NCBI RefSeq assembly: GCF_900111575.1
Contig: NZ_FOIF01000013.1
Coordinates: forward strand, 1 to 32,067
Direction of reading: 5' to 3'
Length of the DNA: 32,067 nt
Source of the DNA: Anaerobranca gottschalkii DSM 13577
Lineage (GTDB): Bacteria; Bacillota; Proteinivoracia; Proteinivoracales; Proteinivoracaceae
The notes under the pieces were generated by a model. That model worked only from the letters and a program-made list of their open reading frames with translations, made no database searches and was not told the DNA's origin. A program made the position numbers and the translations under genes. Of the stretch, positions 24,542 to 32,067 are shown one piece after another (positions within the stretch are counted from its first letter, which is position 1; the number at the start of each line of letters is the position of its first letter).

Positions 24542-25576
24542 ATGAAAGGCTGTCCCTACGGAACCCATCGAGTTATAGAAAAAAAAGGTATGCTTCCCCA
24601 ACCTGCTTGGAAAATTTCCAACGACCCTGAAATTTACAGTAATGAAATATTAATCGATGTTAAAACCCTCAATATTGATTCGGCAAGTTTTACTCAAATT
24701 AAAAAACAGGCAAAGGAAGAAAATAGAACCATCGAATCTATAATCTTAGAAACAGTGGAAAAAAGGGGTAAACAACACAACCCTGTTACCGGCTCAGGTG
24801 GTATGTTGATTGGAACTGTATTAAAAATAGGAGAAGATTTAAAAGGAAAAATAGATTTACAAGAAGGAGATAAAATCGCTACATTAGTTTCCTTATCTTT
24901 AACCCCTCTAAAAATAGAAAAAATATTAGCTGTAAAGGAAAACTCTGATCAAGTGGATATTGAAGGGAAAGCTATTTTATTTCAAAGCGGTATTTATGCA
25001 AAACTGCCCACAGATATAGATGAAAAATTAGCTTTAGCTGTCCTCGATGTTGCTGGGGCACCTGCTCAAACTGCCCGATTAGTTAAACCATCAGACATTG
25101 TAGTGGTAATAGGGGCTGGAGGAAAGTCCGGTTTGCTGACTATTTATGAGGCTAAAAAACGGGCGGGAGTAACAGGTAAAGTAATAGGTATTGAGTACAG
25201 TGAAGAAGGGTGTAGAAAATTAAGGGAAACGGGCTATGCCGATATCGTCATTCAAGGGGATGCTACAAATCCAGTGGAGATTTTAGAAAAAGTAAAAGAG
25301 GCTACTGCCGAAAAATTGGCAGATGTGACAATTAACTGTGTTAACATACCGGATACTGAAATGGCTAGTATTTTAGTAACAAGGGATCGGGGAATCGTTT
25401 ACTTTTTTAGTATGGCAACTAGCTTTACAAAAGCAGCATTAGGTGCTGAAGGTATCGGAAAAGATGTAGATATGTTAATTGGTAATGGTTACGCTAAAGG
25501 CCATAGTGAAATAGCGTTACAAATCATTAGGGAGAGCGAAAAGATAAGAAGGATATTTGAAGAGATTTATGTATAG
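24542..25576 (+). CDS. kdd: L-erythro-3,5-diaminohexanoate dehydrogenase
   Basis: Oxidatively deaminates 3,5-diaminohexanoate to 3-keto-5-aminohexanoate in lysine fermentation, with NAD(P) as acceptor. The start MKGCPYGTHRVIE and the 344-residue length match Kdd proteins. A Rossmann fold is visible at about residue 178 (VVVIGAGGKSGLLTIYEAKKRAG), followed by VIGIEYSEEG; the last third has YFFSMATSFTKAALGAEG, also typical. The AAGGAGG site lies before ATG. It is the first gene behind the sigma-54 promoter and is 14 bases from kamA, whose product, with KamDE, makes its substrate. Confidence 0.92.
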   Translation: MKGCPYGTHRVIEKKGMLPQPAWKISNDPEIYSNEILIDVKTLNIDSASFTQIKKQAKEENRTIESIILETVEKRGKQHNPVTGSGGMLIGTVLKIGEDLKGKIDLQEGDKIATLVSLSLTPLKIEKILAVKENSDQVDIEGKAILFQSGIYAKLPTDIDEKLALAVLDVAGAPAQTARLVKPSDIVVVIGAGGKSGLLTIYEAKKRAGVTGKVIGIEYSEEGCRKLRETGYADIVIQGDATNPVEILEKVKEATAEKLADVTINCVNIPDTEMASILVTRDRGIVYFFSMATSFTKAALGAEGIGKDVDMLIGNGYAKGHSEIALQIIRESEKIRRIFEEIYV

Positions 25577-25590
25577 GAGGTGAGTTTAAA

Positions 25591-26835
25591 ATGAGAAGTT
25601 TTAAAGAGGTAGAGAAGTATAAAAATGTAACGGAAGAACAGTGGAATGATTGGCATTGGCAATTGAAAAATCGGATTACCACAGTAGAAGAGTTGAAAGA
25701 ATTAGTGGAATTAACCCCTGAAGAAGAGGAAGGAATTAAACAGTGTTTAAAAACTTTAAGAATGGCTATTACACCCTATTACGGTATACTTATGGACCCT
25801 AAAGATGTTAATTGTCCTGTAAGGAAACAGGGGATACCGGTAATTAAAGAATTGGAAAAGAGTAGTTGTGATATGGAAGACCCTCTATCAGAAGACACCG
25901 ATTCTCCAGTTCCAGGGTTGACCCATCGCTATCCCGATAGAGTTCTTTTATTGGTGACAGATCAATGTGCTATGTACTGTAGACATTGTACCCGCAGGAG
26001 AATGGCAGGGGTTACTGACCAAGCAATGCCACTAGAAAGAATAGAAAAAGCTTTAGAATATATAAGAAAAACAACAGAGGTTAGGGATGTTTTAATAAGT
26101 GGTGGAGATGGGTTATTAGTTTCAGATGATAGGTTAGAATATATAATTAAATCTTTAAGGGAAATACCCCATGTAGAAATAATTAGGATAGGAACTAGAA
26201 CGCCAGTTGTTTTACCCCAAAGAATTACCGATGAATTGTGCAACATGTTGAAAAAATATCATCCAATTTGGATAAATACCCATTTTAATCATCCTAAAGA
26301 ATTAACGGATGAAAGTAAAAAGGCATTAGCTAAATTGGCAGATGCGGGAATTCCTTTAGGAAACCAATCTGTTCTATTAAGGGGTATTAACGATTGTCCT
26401 AATATTATGAAAAAGCTAGTCCATGAATTGGTGTTAAACAGAGTAAGACCATATTATATTTACCAATGCGATTTATCACAGGGGATAGAACACTTTAGGA
26501 CACCGGTGAGTAAGGGAATTGAAATTATAGAAAGTTTAAGGGGACATACATCTGGTTACGCAGTACCCACCTTTGTAGTGGATGCCCCAGGTGGTGGTGG
26601 GAAAATACCGGTGATGCCCCAATACCTAATTTCCCAATCACCTTCAAGGGTAGTATTAAGGAATTTCGAAGGGGTAATGGCAGTTTATTCACAGCCAACA
26701 GATTATAAAGATGGATGTAATTGTGAATACTGTCAAGGGGCGAAGGAATCAATAGGTGTTCAATCATTACTAACCGGTGAGAAAATTAATATAGAACCTA
26801 CTGAACTTAAGAGAGGGACTAGAAGAAGAAAATGA
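25591..26835 (+). CDS. kamA: L-lysine 2,3-aminomutase
   Basis: Radical SAM, PLP-dependent enzyme that converts L-lysine to L-beta-lysine, the entry step of the pathway. SAM-cluster cysteines are C126, C130 and C133 (CAMYCRHC). The PLP lysine is K338 in DAPGGGGK, and the C-terminal GCNCEYC cysteines (about 377-382) match the zinc site of the clostridial enzyme. Length (414) is the clostridial standard. The DMEDPLSEDTDSPVPGLTHRYPDRVLLL stretch separates true KamA from the shorter EpmB. AGGAGGTGA precedes ATG 25591. The stop overlaps the kamB start as ATGA, so translation is coupled. Confidence 0.96.
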   Translation: MRSFKEVEKYKNVTEEQWNDWHWQLKNRITTVEELKELVELTPEEEEGIKQCLKTLRMAITPYYGILMDPKDVNCPVRKQGIPVIKELEKSSCDMEDPLSEDTDSPVPGLTHRYPDRVLLLVTDQCAMYCRHCTRRRMAGVTDQAMPLERIEKALEYIRKTTEVRDVLISGGDGLLVSDDRLEYIIKSLREIPHVEIIRIGTRTPVVLPQRITDELCNMLKKYHPIWINTHFNHPKELTDESKKALAKLADAGIPLGNQSVLLRGINDCPNIMKKLVHELVLNRVRPYYIYQCDLSQGIEHFRTPVSKGIEIIESLRGHTSGYAVPTFVVDAPGGGGKIPVMPQYLISQSPSRVVLRNFEGVMAVYSQPTDYKDGCNCEYCQGAKESIGVQSLLTGEKINIEPTELKRGTRRRK

Positions 26836-27830
26836 GCCAAATTTTAAAGGAAAAACTAATGGATCAGGATATATATTCAGTATCCATAGTTGGTATGGGT
26901 AAAAATACCGGAAAAACTGTAACACTAAACTATTTAATCAGTTTATTAGATCCTTTGACATTAGGGGTAACATCTATTGGGATAGATGGAGAAAAAATAG
27001 ATAATTTAACTTTTACACCTAAACCATCCATTAGCTTAAAAAAAGGAACCGTTGTTGCTACTGGGGAGAAGACTTTAAAGGAATTTACATCAAGTTATGA
27101 AATATTAGAAGGAACAGGAATTTTCAACCCCCTTGGAGAAATAGTAATGGTTAGATTACAAGAAGATGGAGAGGTTTTATTAGGAGGCCCAGAAAGGACG
27201 ACAGACTTAAAGAAAATCATCTCAACCTTTAAAAAATACGGCTGCGGAAAGGTTTTAGTAGATGGGGCTATTGATCGGAGGGCAGCAGCTTCTCCCTATG
27301 TGACCGACGGTATGGTCTTTGTGACAGGGGCTGCATTTAGTAGGGATTTTACTAGACTTGTGGGAGAAACGGTACATCGTTTGAATATGTTAACTTTACC
27401 CCAAACTTCTATTTCTTTAGAAAGGGAAGATAAAATCCAATTGATTTCTGGAGAAGAAATTAATTTTTTGCCTATTAAATCAGCTTTATTAGCTGATCAA
27501 TTGATAGGGTATTTTAAAGGAGATAGAGAAAACCTTTTATATATCCCAGGAGCATTGACAGACTCCTTTTTACAAAAAATAGTTCCTTGGATAAAAAAGG
27601 GATATAAAATAGGTATTATCGTAAAAGATGGAACAAAGGTCTTTCTCTCCCCTAAAGCATATGGACAGTTTACAGATAGTGGCGGGAAAATAGAGGTCTT
27701 AAAAAGTTGTAAACCTTTGGCTTTAGGGGTAAATCCCCTTTCTGAAGAAGGTTATGGTTTTGATAGCACAGCCTTAGTAAATAGCCTACAACAACTAGTT
27801 CCAATTCCAGTATTTGATCCACTAAAATAG
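26832..27830 (+). CDS. kamB: KamB: P-loop NTPase of the lysine-aminomutase operon, function unassigned
   Basis: A 332-residue protein with one clear motif, a Walker A loop near the start (VGMGKNTGKT, about 20-29), followed by a conserved-looking KVLVDGAIDRRAAASPYVTDG segment (about 140-160) that could supply a Walker B-like aspartate. No membrane segment or signal peptide is present. The position between kamA and a MutS-like gene, and the name kamB, follow the conserved lysine-fermentation cluster described for fermenting bacteria, where this gene had no catalytic assignment. A role in assembly or reactivation of the aminomutases is my inference. It begins inside the kamA stop codon. Confidence 0.78.
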   Translation: MSQILKEKLMDQDIYSVSIVGMGKNTGKTVTLNYLISLLDPLTLGVTSIGIDGEKIDNLTFTPKPSISLKKGTVVATGEKTLKEFTSSYEILEGTGIFNPLGEIVMVRLQEDGEVLLGGPERTTDLKKIISTFKKYGCGKVLVDGAIDRRAAASPYVTDGMVFVTGAAFSRDFTRLVGETVHRLNMLTLPQTSISLEREDKIQLISGEEINFLPIKSALLADQLIGYFKGDRENLLYIPGALTDSFLQKIVPWIKKGYKIGIIVKDGTKVFLSPKAYGQFTDSGGKIEVLKSCKPLALGVNPLSEEGYGFDSTALVNSLQQLVPIPVFDPLK

Positions 27831-27841
27831 GGAGGGATTTT

Positions 27842-29482
27842 ATGGAGTTTTTTATAGGTAATACCTCAAACGCCATTGACCTTGAAGAAGTTTTGGATTC
27901 CGTCACTCCCTATTCCCCTTATGGTCAAAGGGAAAAGGAAAAGTTAACCCCTACTCAGTCTAAAGGAAAATTAGAAAAGGAATATAATCTAACATACTTA
28001 ATGTTAGAGATAATTAAAGAAAGTAATGAAGTTAATGAGATAATAGAGTTATTGAGAAATCTTAAGGATATAACTCCGATAATCCAAAAAGCTTCAGCAG
28101 AGTTAGTTTTAGAAGAGTTAGATTTCTTTTATATTAAACAATGGTTAGTAGGGGTAAGAAGATTGGCAGACCTCATAATAAATACCGGGATAAAGGGAAA
28201 GATTGGAATTAAATTAGATAAAATTGAAGACTTTTTCACAATAATTTCCCTAGATAATGAAGGTCCAGGATTTTATTTATCAGGGAAACATAATTCAGAA
28301 TTAGAAAAGGTTAGAATTAGCTATAGAAGGTTAAAACAGGAATTAGATGATCTCCTTGAGAAGAGAAAAAAAGGGATTGAAAGGGAATTTAATGTTTTAT
28401 TTAACATAGAAAACACCTTAAATATTAGTAAGTTTGATAAGGATAAGGTAGAAAAACTATCTAGATGCCCTCAGCTTTTTTATCATGGGGAAAACTATAC
28501 CCATGTTCAGTTTAAAATAAAGGAATGGGAAGAGAGTTTAAAGCTTAAGGGTGAACTAGAAGAACTTAAAAAAAAGATAGAGGATGAAGAAGAAAAGGTA
28601 AGAAAATATTTAACAAAAGAATTCCTTAAATCTTCCTCTAAATTCCAAGGAAATTGTAAAAGTTTAGGGAAATTAGACTGGCTTTTAACAAAGGCAAATT
28701 ATTCCCGGGAAATAAATGGGGTAAAACCAATAATAACCGATGATAATATTATTAAACTCAAAGGGGTGAGAAATCCTGTTTTAGAAAGGGTTTTAGTAAA
28801 TAGGGGGAAAAAGGTGACCCCTATAAGTTTAGAGCTTACCGGTGGAGTTACTGTAATTACCGGCTCTAATATGGGAGGGAAATCCCTGACATTAAAGACT
28901 TTAGGGTTAACAGTTGCCTTAGCTCAACTGGGTTTTTTAGTTCCCTGTGAAGAAATGGTTTTTAATCCCAGAAAATTCATCTATTGTTCACTATATCACG
29001 AACAATCTATCTATGATGGCCTTAGTACCTTTGGAGTAGAAATTAAAGGGTTAAAAAAGGTATTAGGTTACCGGGATAAAAAAGGGTTGTATTTGATAGA
29101 TGAGTTAGGCCGGGGAACCAACCCTATAGAGGGTGGAGCCTTAGCCTATGCTGTAGCTAGGTACTTAAATAAAGGAAATAGTATATCGGTAATGGTTACC
29201 CATTTTGAACAAATGCTGTCCGATGAATTTGGGCAGCTTCGAATTGTGGGGTTAGATAATGTTACAGAAAACAAACTAAAAAAGGTATTGAATGGTAAAA
29301 AGGGAGTAGAAGCAGTAGAAGAGCTCATGGATTATAGGGTAGAAAAGGCTATAGAATTAGGTGTACCTCGGGAAGGACTGAAAATAGCGGCATTACTGGG
29401 TTTGCCAAAGGAAATAATCGAAAATGCAAAAAATAAGCTAGAAAAAGATGTTAGGAAAAGGAGTGAATTTAATGGGGGATAA
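27842..29482 (+). CDS. kamC: KamC: MutS-like ATPase of the lysine-aminomutase operon
   Basis: The C-terminal half is a full MutS-family ATPase: Walker A TGSNMGGKS (about 340-348), Walker B LYLIDELGRGTNPIEG (about 418-433) and the VTHFEQM switch. The N-terminal 300 residues contain a coiled-coil lever-like region but no mismatch-recognition domain (no F-x-E motif) and no connector domain, so it should not work in classical mismatch repair. Similar MutS-like genes lie in lysine and ornithine aminomutase clusters. The gene has AGGGAGG before ATG 27842, follows kamB by 11 bases, and overlaps kamD by 11 bases. Its placement next to the B12 subunits suggests help with their conformational cycle or reactivation; this is inference. 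Confidence 0.85.
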   Translation: MEFFIGNTSNAIDLEEVLDSVTPYSPYGQREKEKLTPTQSKGKLEKEYNLTYLMLEIIKESNEVNEIIELLRNLKDITPIIQKASAELVLEELDFFYIKQWLVGVRRLADLIINTGIKGKIGIKLDKIEDFFTIISLDNEGPGFYLSGKHNSELEKVRISYRRLKQELDDLLEKRKKGIEREFNVLFNIENTLNISKFDKDKVEKLSRCPQLFYHGENYTHVQFKIKEWEESLKLKGELEELKKKIEDEEEKVRKYLTKEFLKSSSKFQGNCKSLGKLDWLLTKANYSREINGVKPIITDDNIIKLKGVRNPVLERVLVNRGKKVTPISLELTGGVTVITGSNMGGKSLTLKTLGLTVALAQLGFLVPCEEMVFNPRKFIYCSLYHEQSIYDGLSTFGVEIKGLKKVLGYRDKKGLYLIDELGRGTNPIEGGALAYAVARYLNKGNSISVMVTHFEQMLSDEFGQLRIVGLDNVTENKLKKVLNGKKGVEAVEELMDYRVEKAIELGVPREGLKIAALLGLPKEIIENAKNKLEKDVRKRSEFNGG

Positions 29483-31052
29483 ATTAAAAATAGATCAAGA
29501 TCTCGTTAGAAGAGCCAGGGAAAGTGCCGATGCCATTGCAGAGCAAGTGATGGCTTTAATAACTCCAAAAACCACAGTAGCTGTGGAACGGACAGTGGGT
29601 AGGTTATTAGGAATAGATGGAGTAGATGGGGAAGGAGTTCCATTAGTAAATGTACTGGTAGATAATTTGTTGGAAAAAGGTGTCCTTTCACAAGGATTAA
29701 TTTACTGGGTTGTCAATGGCTGTGAACAGCTAAATTTAACACCACAAAAATTGGCAGAGGAAGTCAGTGCTGGTAGGTTAGACTTAACAGCCATTAAGCC
29801 ATTACCGGTAGGGAGTTTAAAAGGTAAAATGGAGGAATACGCCCAAAGGGGCTTAGATGTCATTAGAAAGAGGGTACAAGAGAGAAGGGAATTCATTCAA
29901 AGGTTAGGCAAAGGAAAGGCACCAGAGCTTTATGTTATAGTCGCTACCGGTAATATCTATGAGGATGTAATCCAAGCTCAAACGGCAGCTAGAAATGGAG
30001 CAGATATAATTGCTGTAATTAGAACAACGGGTCAAAGTTTGTTGGACTATGTACCCTATGGTGCAACAACTGAAGGGTTTGGCGGAACTTACGCAACCCA
30101 AGAAAACTTTAGGATAATGAGAAAAGCTTTAGATGAAGTTTCTGAAGAAGTAGGAAGATATATTCAATTGGTAAACTACTGTTCAGGGCTTTGTATGCCA
30201 GAAATAGCTGCTATGGGTGCTATGGAAAGATTGGATATGATGTTAAATGACGCCTTATATGGCATATTGTTTAGAGATATCAATATGCAGAGGACTTTAA
30301 TTGACCAGAATTTCTCTAGAATTATTAATGGCTTTGCAGAAATAATTATCAATACTGGAGAAGATAATTATTTAACTACCGCCGATGCCATTGAAGAAGG
30401 CCATACTGTAATCGCTTCTCAATTTATCAATGAAAAATTAGGATTATTAGCAGGGCTTAAACCCCAACAATTGGGATTGGGCCATGCCTTTGAAATAAAT
30501 CCCGATGTAGAAAACGGGTTATTATATGAAATAGCCCAAGCCCAACTATCTAGACAATTATTTCCTCAAAGTCCTTTAAAATACATGCCACCAACTAAGT
30601 ACATGACTGGGAATATTTTTAAAGGATACTTACAAAATGGATTATTTAATCTAACTTCAATAATGACTAATCAGGGGATCCAACTATTAGGAATGTTGAC
30701 AGAGGCAATTCATACTCCTTTCATGCATGATAGGTATTTAGCCATTGAAAATGCTAAATATGTTATGAATACTGCCAGAAATCTAGGTGATGAAATTATT
30801 TTTAGGGAAGATGGAATAATTCAAAAAAGGGCAGAAGAAGTTTTAACTAAAGCAGTATTATTATTAGAAGAAATTAAAGAGATTGGCTTATTCACTGCTT
30901 TAGAAAGAGGGTATTTTGCAAATATAAAAAGGACTATGGATGGTGGTAAAGGATTAGATGGGGTAGTTAACAAAGCTAAGGATTATTACAACCCCTTTGA
31001 AGAAATAATGAAAAGGGAAAATTTTCAAAAGGATAATGGGGGGAGGTTTTAA
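29472..31052 (+). CDS. kamD: Lysine 5,6-aminomutase, alpha subunit
   Basis: The large, PLP-contacting TIM-barrel subunit of the B12- and PLP-dependent enzyme that moves the terminal amino group of beta-lysine to C5. The 526-residue length and blocks such as DIIAVIRTTGQSLLDYVPYG, the GTYATQENFRIMRKAL stretch and VNYCSGLCMPEIA are characteristic. It is longer at the N-terminus than needed only if TTG 29448 is used; ATG 29472 with AAAGGAGTGA upstream is better and gives an 11-base overlap with kamC. The beta subunit follows two bases after the stop, so the two chains are made together. Confidence 0.95.
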   Translation: MGDKLKIDQDLVRRARESADAIAEQVMALITPKTTVAVERTVGRLLGIDGVDGEGVPLVNVLVDNLLEKGVLSQGLIYWVVNGCEQLNLTPQKLAEEVSAGRLDLTAIKPLPVGSLKGKMEEYAQRGLDVIRKRVQERREFIQRLGKGKAPELYVIVATGNIYEDVIQAQTAARNGADIIAVIRTTGQSLLDYVPYGATTEGFGGTYATQENFRIMRKALDEVSEEVGRYIQLVNYCSGLCMPEIAAMGAMERLDMMLNDALYGILFRDINMQRTLIDQNFSRIINGFAEIIINTGEDNYLTTADAIEEGHTVIASQFINEKLGLLAGLKPQQLGLGHAFEINPDVENGLLYEIAQAQLSRQLFPQSPLKYMPPTKYMTGNIFKGYLQNGLFNLTSIMTNQGIQLLGMLTEAIHTPFMHDRYLAIENAKYVMNTARNLGDEIIFREDGIIQKRAEEVLTKAVLLLEEIKEIGLFTALERGYFANIKRTMDGGKGLDGVVNKAKDYYNPFEEIMKRENFQKDNGGRF

Positions 31053-31054
31053 AG

Positions 31055-31801
31055 ATGCAAGTAGATTTAACTAAAATCAAGCCCTATGGTGATACCCTAA
31101 ATGATGGAGCTGTTCAACTATCCTTTACCCTACCAGTTAAATACAGTGATGAAGCTAGGGAAGCTGCTATACTTTTAGCAAAACAAATGAATTTAGATGA
31201 ACCTAGTGTTGTCCATATGTCCGATTTAGGCAGTGGTTTTACCTTTTTTGTACTTTATGGTAAATGTACTAAAACTGTAGACTTTACTAAAATAAAGGTT
31301 ACTAAAGTCCAAGATGAAACAATGGATTTTTATGAAATTAACAAATTTATAAAGGAAAAAATTAAAAGGAAAATTACAGTAGTGGCAGCTTGTACTGGGA
31401 CAGATGCCCATACCGTTGGTATCGATGCTATAATGAACATGAAAGGATATGCAGGAAAATATGGATTAGAAAGATATCCAGAAATTAATGCTATAAATAT
31501 GGGAAGCCAAGTTCCCAATGAAGCCCTTGTCAGAAAAGCCATAGAAACCGATGCCGATGCAATATTAGTATCCCAAGTCGTTACTCAGAAAAATGTTCAC
31601 ATACCTAATTTGACAGAATTAGTTGAAATGCTAGAAGCAGAAGGAATAAGGGATAAAATAGTACTAATAGCAGGAGGGCCTAGAATTACCCATGAACTTG
31701 CATTAGAATTAGGTTATGATGCAGGATTTGGTCCAGGAACAACACCACCAGATGTTGCCACTTTTATAGTAAAGGAAATGGTCAGGAGAAATATAAAGTA
31801 G
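31055..31801 (+). CDS. kamE: Lysine 5,6-aminomutase, beta (cobalamin-binding) subunit
   Basis: Carries the adenosylcobalamin. The base-off B12 motif DxHxxG is seen as D117-A-H119-T-V-G122. The lysine that links PLP across the domains is K130 (IMNMKGYAGKYG); H119 and K130 have the same 11-residue spacing as H133 and K144 of the Clostridium sticklandii enzyme. The remaining Rossmann-like B12 domain includes LVSQVVTQKNVH and IVLIAGGPRITHELALELGYDAGFGPGT. Length is 248. GGGAGG at the end of kamD is its ribosome binding site. It is the last gene of the operon in the window; kce and kal are not found here. Confidence 0.96.
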   Translation: MQVDLTKIKPYGDTLNDGAVQLSFTLPVKYSDEAREAAILLAKQMNLDEPSVVHMSDLGSGFTFFVLYGKCTKTVDFTKIKVTKVQDETMDFYEINKFIKEKIKRKITVVAACTGTDAHTVGIDAIMNMKGYAGKYGLERYPEINAINMGSQVPNEALVRKAIETDADAILVSQVVTQKNVHIPNLTELVEMLEAEGIRDKIVLIAGGPRITHELALELGYDAGFGPGTTPPDVATFIVKEMVRRNIK

Positions 31802-31842
31802 GATATAACATATGGTAAAAATATAAATATTTTAATTAAAAC

Positions 31843-31888
31843 TGTCGTCGATCACCAATAGTGCAAAAATCCCTGGCAATCGACGACA
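31843..31888 (+). repeat. Inverted-repeat hairpin 1 between kamE and the CRISPR leader
   Basis: TGTCGTCGAT (31843-31852) and ATCGACGACA (31879-31888) form a perfect 10-bp stem, GC-richer than its surroundings. After a 2x2 internal loop, CCA/TGG adds three pairs. The 16-base loop contains GCAAAAATCCC, which is complementary to the right arm of the next hairpin. Confidence 0.75.
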
Positions 31889-31897
31889 AACCAAAAC

Positions 31898-31955
31898 AGA
31901 GCAAAAATCCTTTAATATCAGGCTTTAAGGGATTTTTGCTCTTAGTTTTAGTTTA
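31898..31955 (+). terminator. Hairpin 2, probable terminator of the lysine operon
   Basis: Bases 31898-31915 pair with 31925-31942 (about 18 pairs, core AGAGCAAAAATCC/GGATTTTTGCTCT, one G-T), and the stem is followed by TTAGTTTTAGTTT. It lies 96 bases after kamE and before the CRISPR promoter. Confidence 0.75.
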
Positions 31956-32023
31956 CATAATGCTTCAAAAAATAATTATTGACGAAATTCAAAAAATGCT
32001 GTAAAATAAGGATAAGTGATGGG
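31943..32023 (+). other. CRISPR leader region
   Basis: An AT-rich stretch of about 80 bases directly before the first repeat, on the side expected from repeat orientation (ATTGAAAC at the downstream end). It holds the array promoter. Confidence 0.7.
31979..32007 (+). promoter_or_regulatory. Promoter of the CRISPR array in the leader
   Basis: TTGACG and TAAAAT are separated by 17 bases, a strong housekeeping-type promoter, ending 16 bases before the first repeat and pointing into the array. Confidence 0.75.
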
Positions 32024-32067
32024 GTTACTAGCCTACCTATAAGGGATTGAAACCACTATGCTAGCAT
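32024..32067 (+). CRISPR. Start of a CRISPR array: first repeat and beginning of first spacer
   Basis: Bases 32024-32053 read as a 30-base repeat, GTTACTAGCC-TACCTATAAG-GGATTGAAAC, closely like repeats I recall from type I-B/III systems of thermophilic clostridia (usual start GTTTTTAGCC, usual end GGATTGAAAC). Fourteen bases of the first spacer follow before the window ends. Only one repeat is visible, so periodicity cannot be shown here; the call rests on the repeat type, the leader and the promoter. No cas gene is in the window. Confidence 0.8.

Noticed and set aside
27842-29482. KamC as a mismatch-repair MutS or MutS2
   Set aside because: It lacks the mismatch-recognition domain and has no Smr nuclease tail; its place is within the lysine operon.

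Overview
The window is about 32 kb of AT-rich, densely packed bacterial DNA. Strong AGGAGG-type ribosome binding sites, frequent TTG/GTG starts, a homodimer-type glycyl-tRNA synthetase, two sigma-54 activators, a tungsten enzyme and a lysine-fermentation operon point to an anaerobic, amino-acid-fermenting Clostridia-class Firmicute. A short-form hybrid-cluster protein and a CRISPR repeat ending in ATTGAAAC, which I recall as common in thermophilic clostridia, hint at a thermophile. That last point is inference; I cannot name the species.

Layout. 1-1.8 kb: the 3' end of an N6-adenine DNA methylase/type IIG-like gene, converging on hcp (minus strand). 1.95-8.0 kb: plsC, then an AcoR-like GAF-PAS-AAA-Fis activator, then a textbook -24/-12 promoter driving a tungsten aldehyde:ferredoxin oxidoreductase, followed by its probable radical SAM maturase and a MoaD-like sulfur carrier. 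8.07-12.1 kb: a YhaO/YhaN-type nuclease-ATPase pair. 12.2-16.7 kb: glyQS, an HD-domain phosphohydrolase, and an unusual fusion of a RadC-like JAMM domain to a DinG-type helicase. 16.8-18.9 kb: a class A penicillin-binding protein on the minus strand. 19.0-22.8 kb: moaA-moaC, then speE-speB and a DUF1934-type gene. 22.8-24.5 kb: a 51-residue XapX-type membrane protein and a second sigma-54 activator (PAS-AAA-Fis). 24.5-31.8 kb: a six-gene lysine fermentation operon (kdd-kamA-kamB-kamC-kamD-kamE) behind a second -24/-12 promoter. 31.8 kb-end: a tandem hairpin region, a CRISPR leader with its own promoter, and the first repeat of an array that runs out of the window.

How it fits together. Two catabolic modules (aldehyde oxidation and lysine fermentation) each have the same design: a dedicated sigma-54 activator immediately upstream, a strong terminator, then a -24/-12 promoter. 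Aldehyde oxidation needs a pyranopterin-tungsten cofactor; the window supplies MoaA, MoaC, a MoaD-like protein and a maturase, but no MoaE or insertase. The lysine operon supplies KamA, KamD/KamE and Kdd, but the later steps (kce, kal, CoA transferase) are not here. KamB and KamC are ATPases without an assigned catalytic step.

The items most worth a second look are the JAMM-DinG fusion, the tandem hairpins before the CRISPR leader that can refold into a competing 12-bp pairing, the KamB/KamC ATPase pair, the candidate paired enhancer sites at aor, and the altered GAFTGA loops in both activators. No gene-free stretch exceeds 300 bases.
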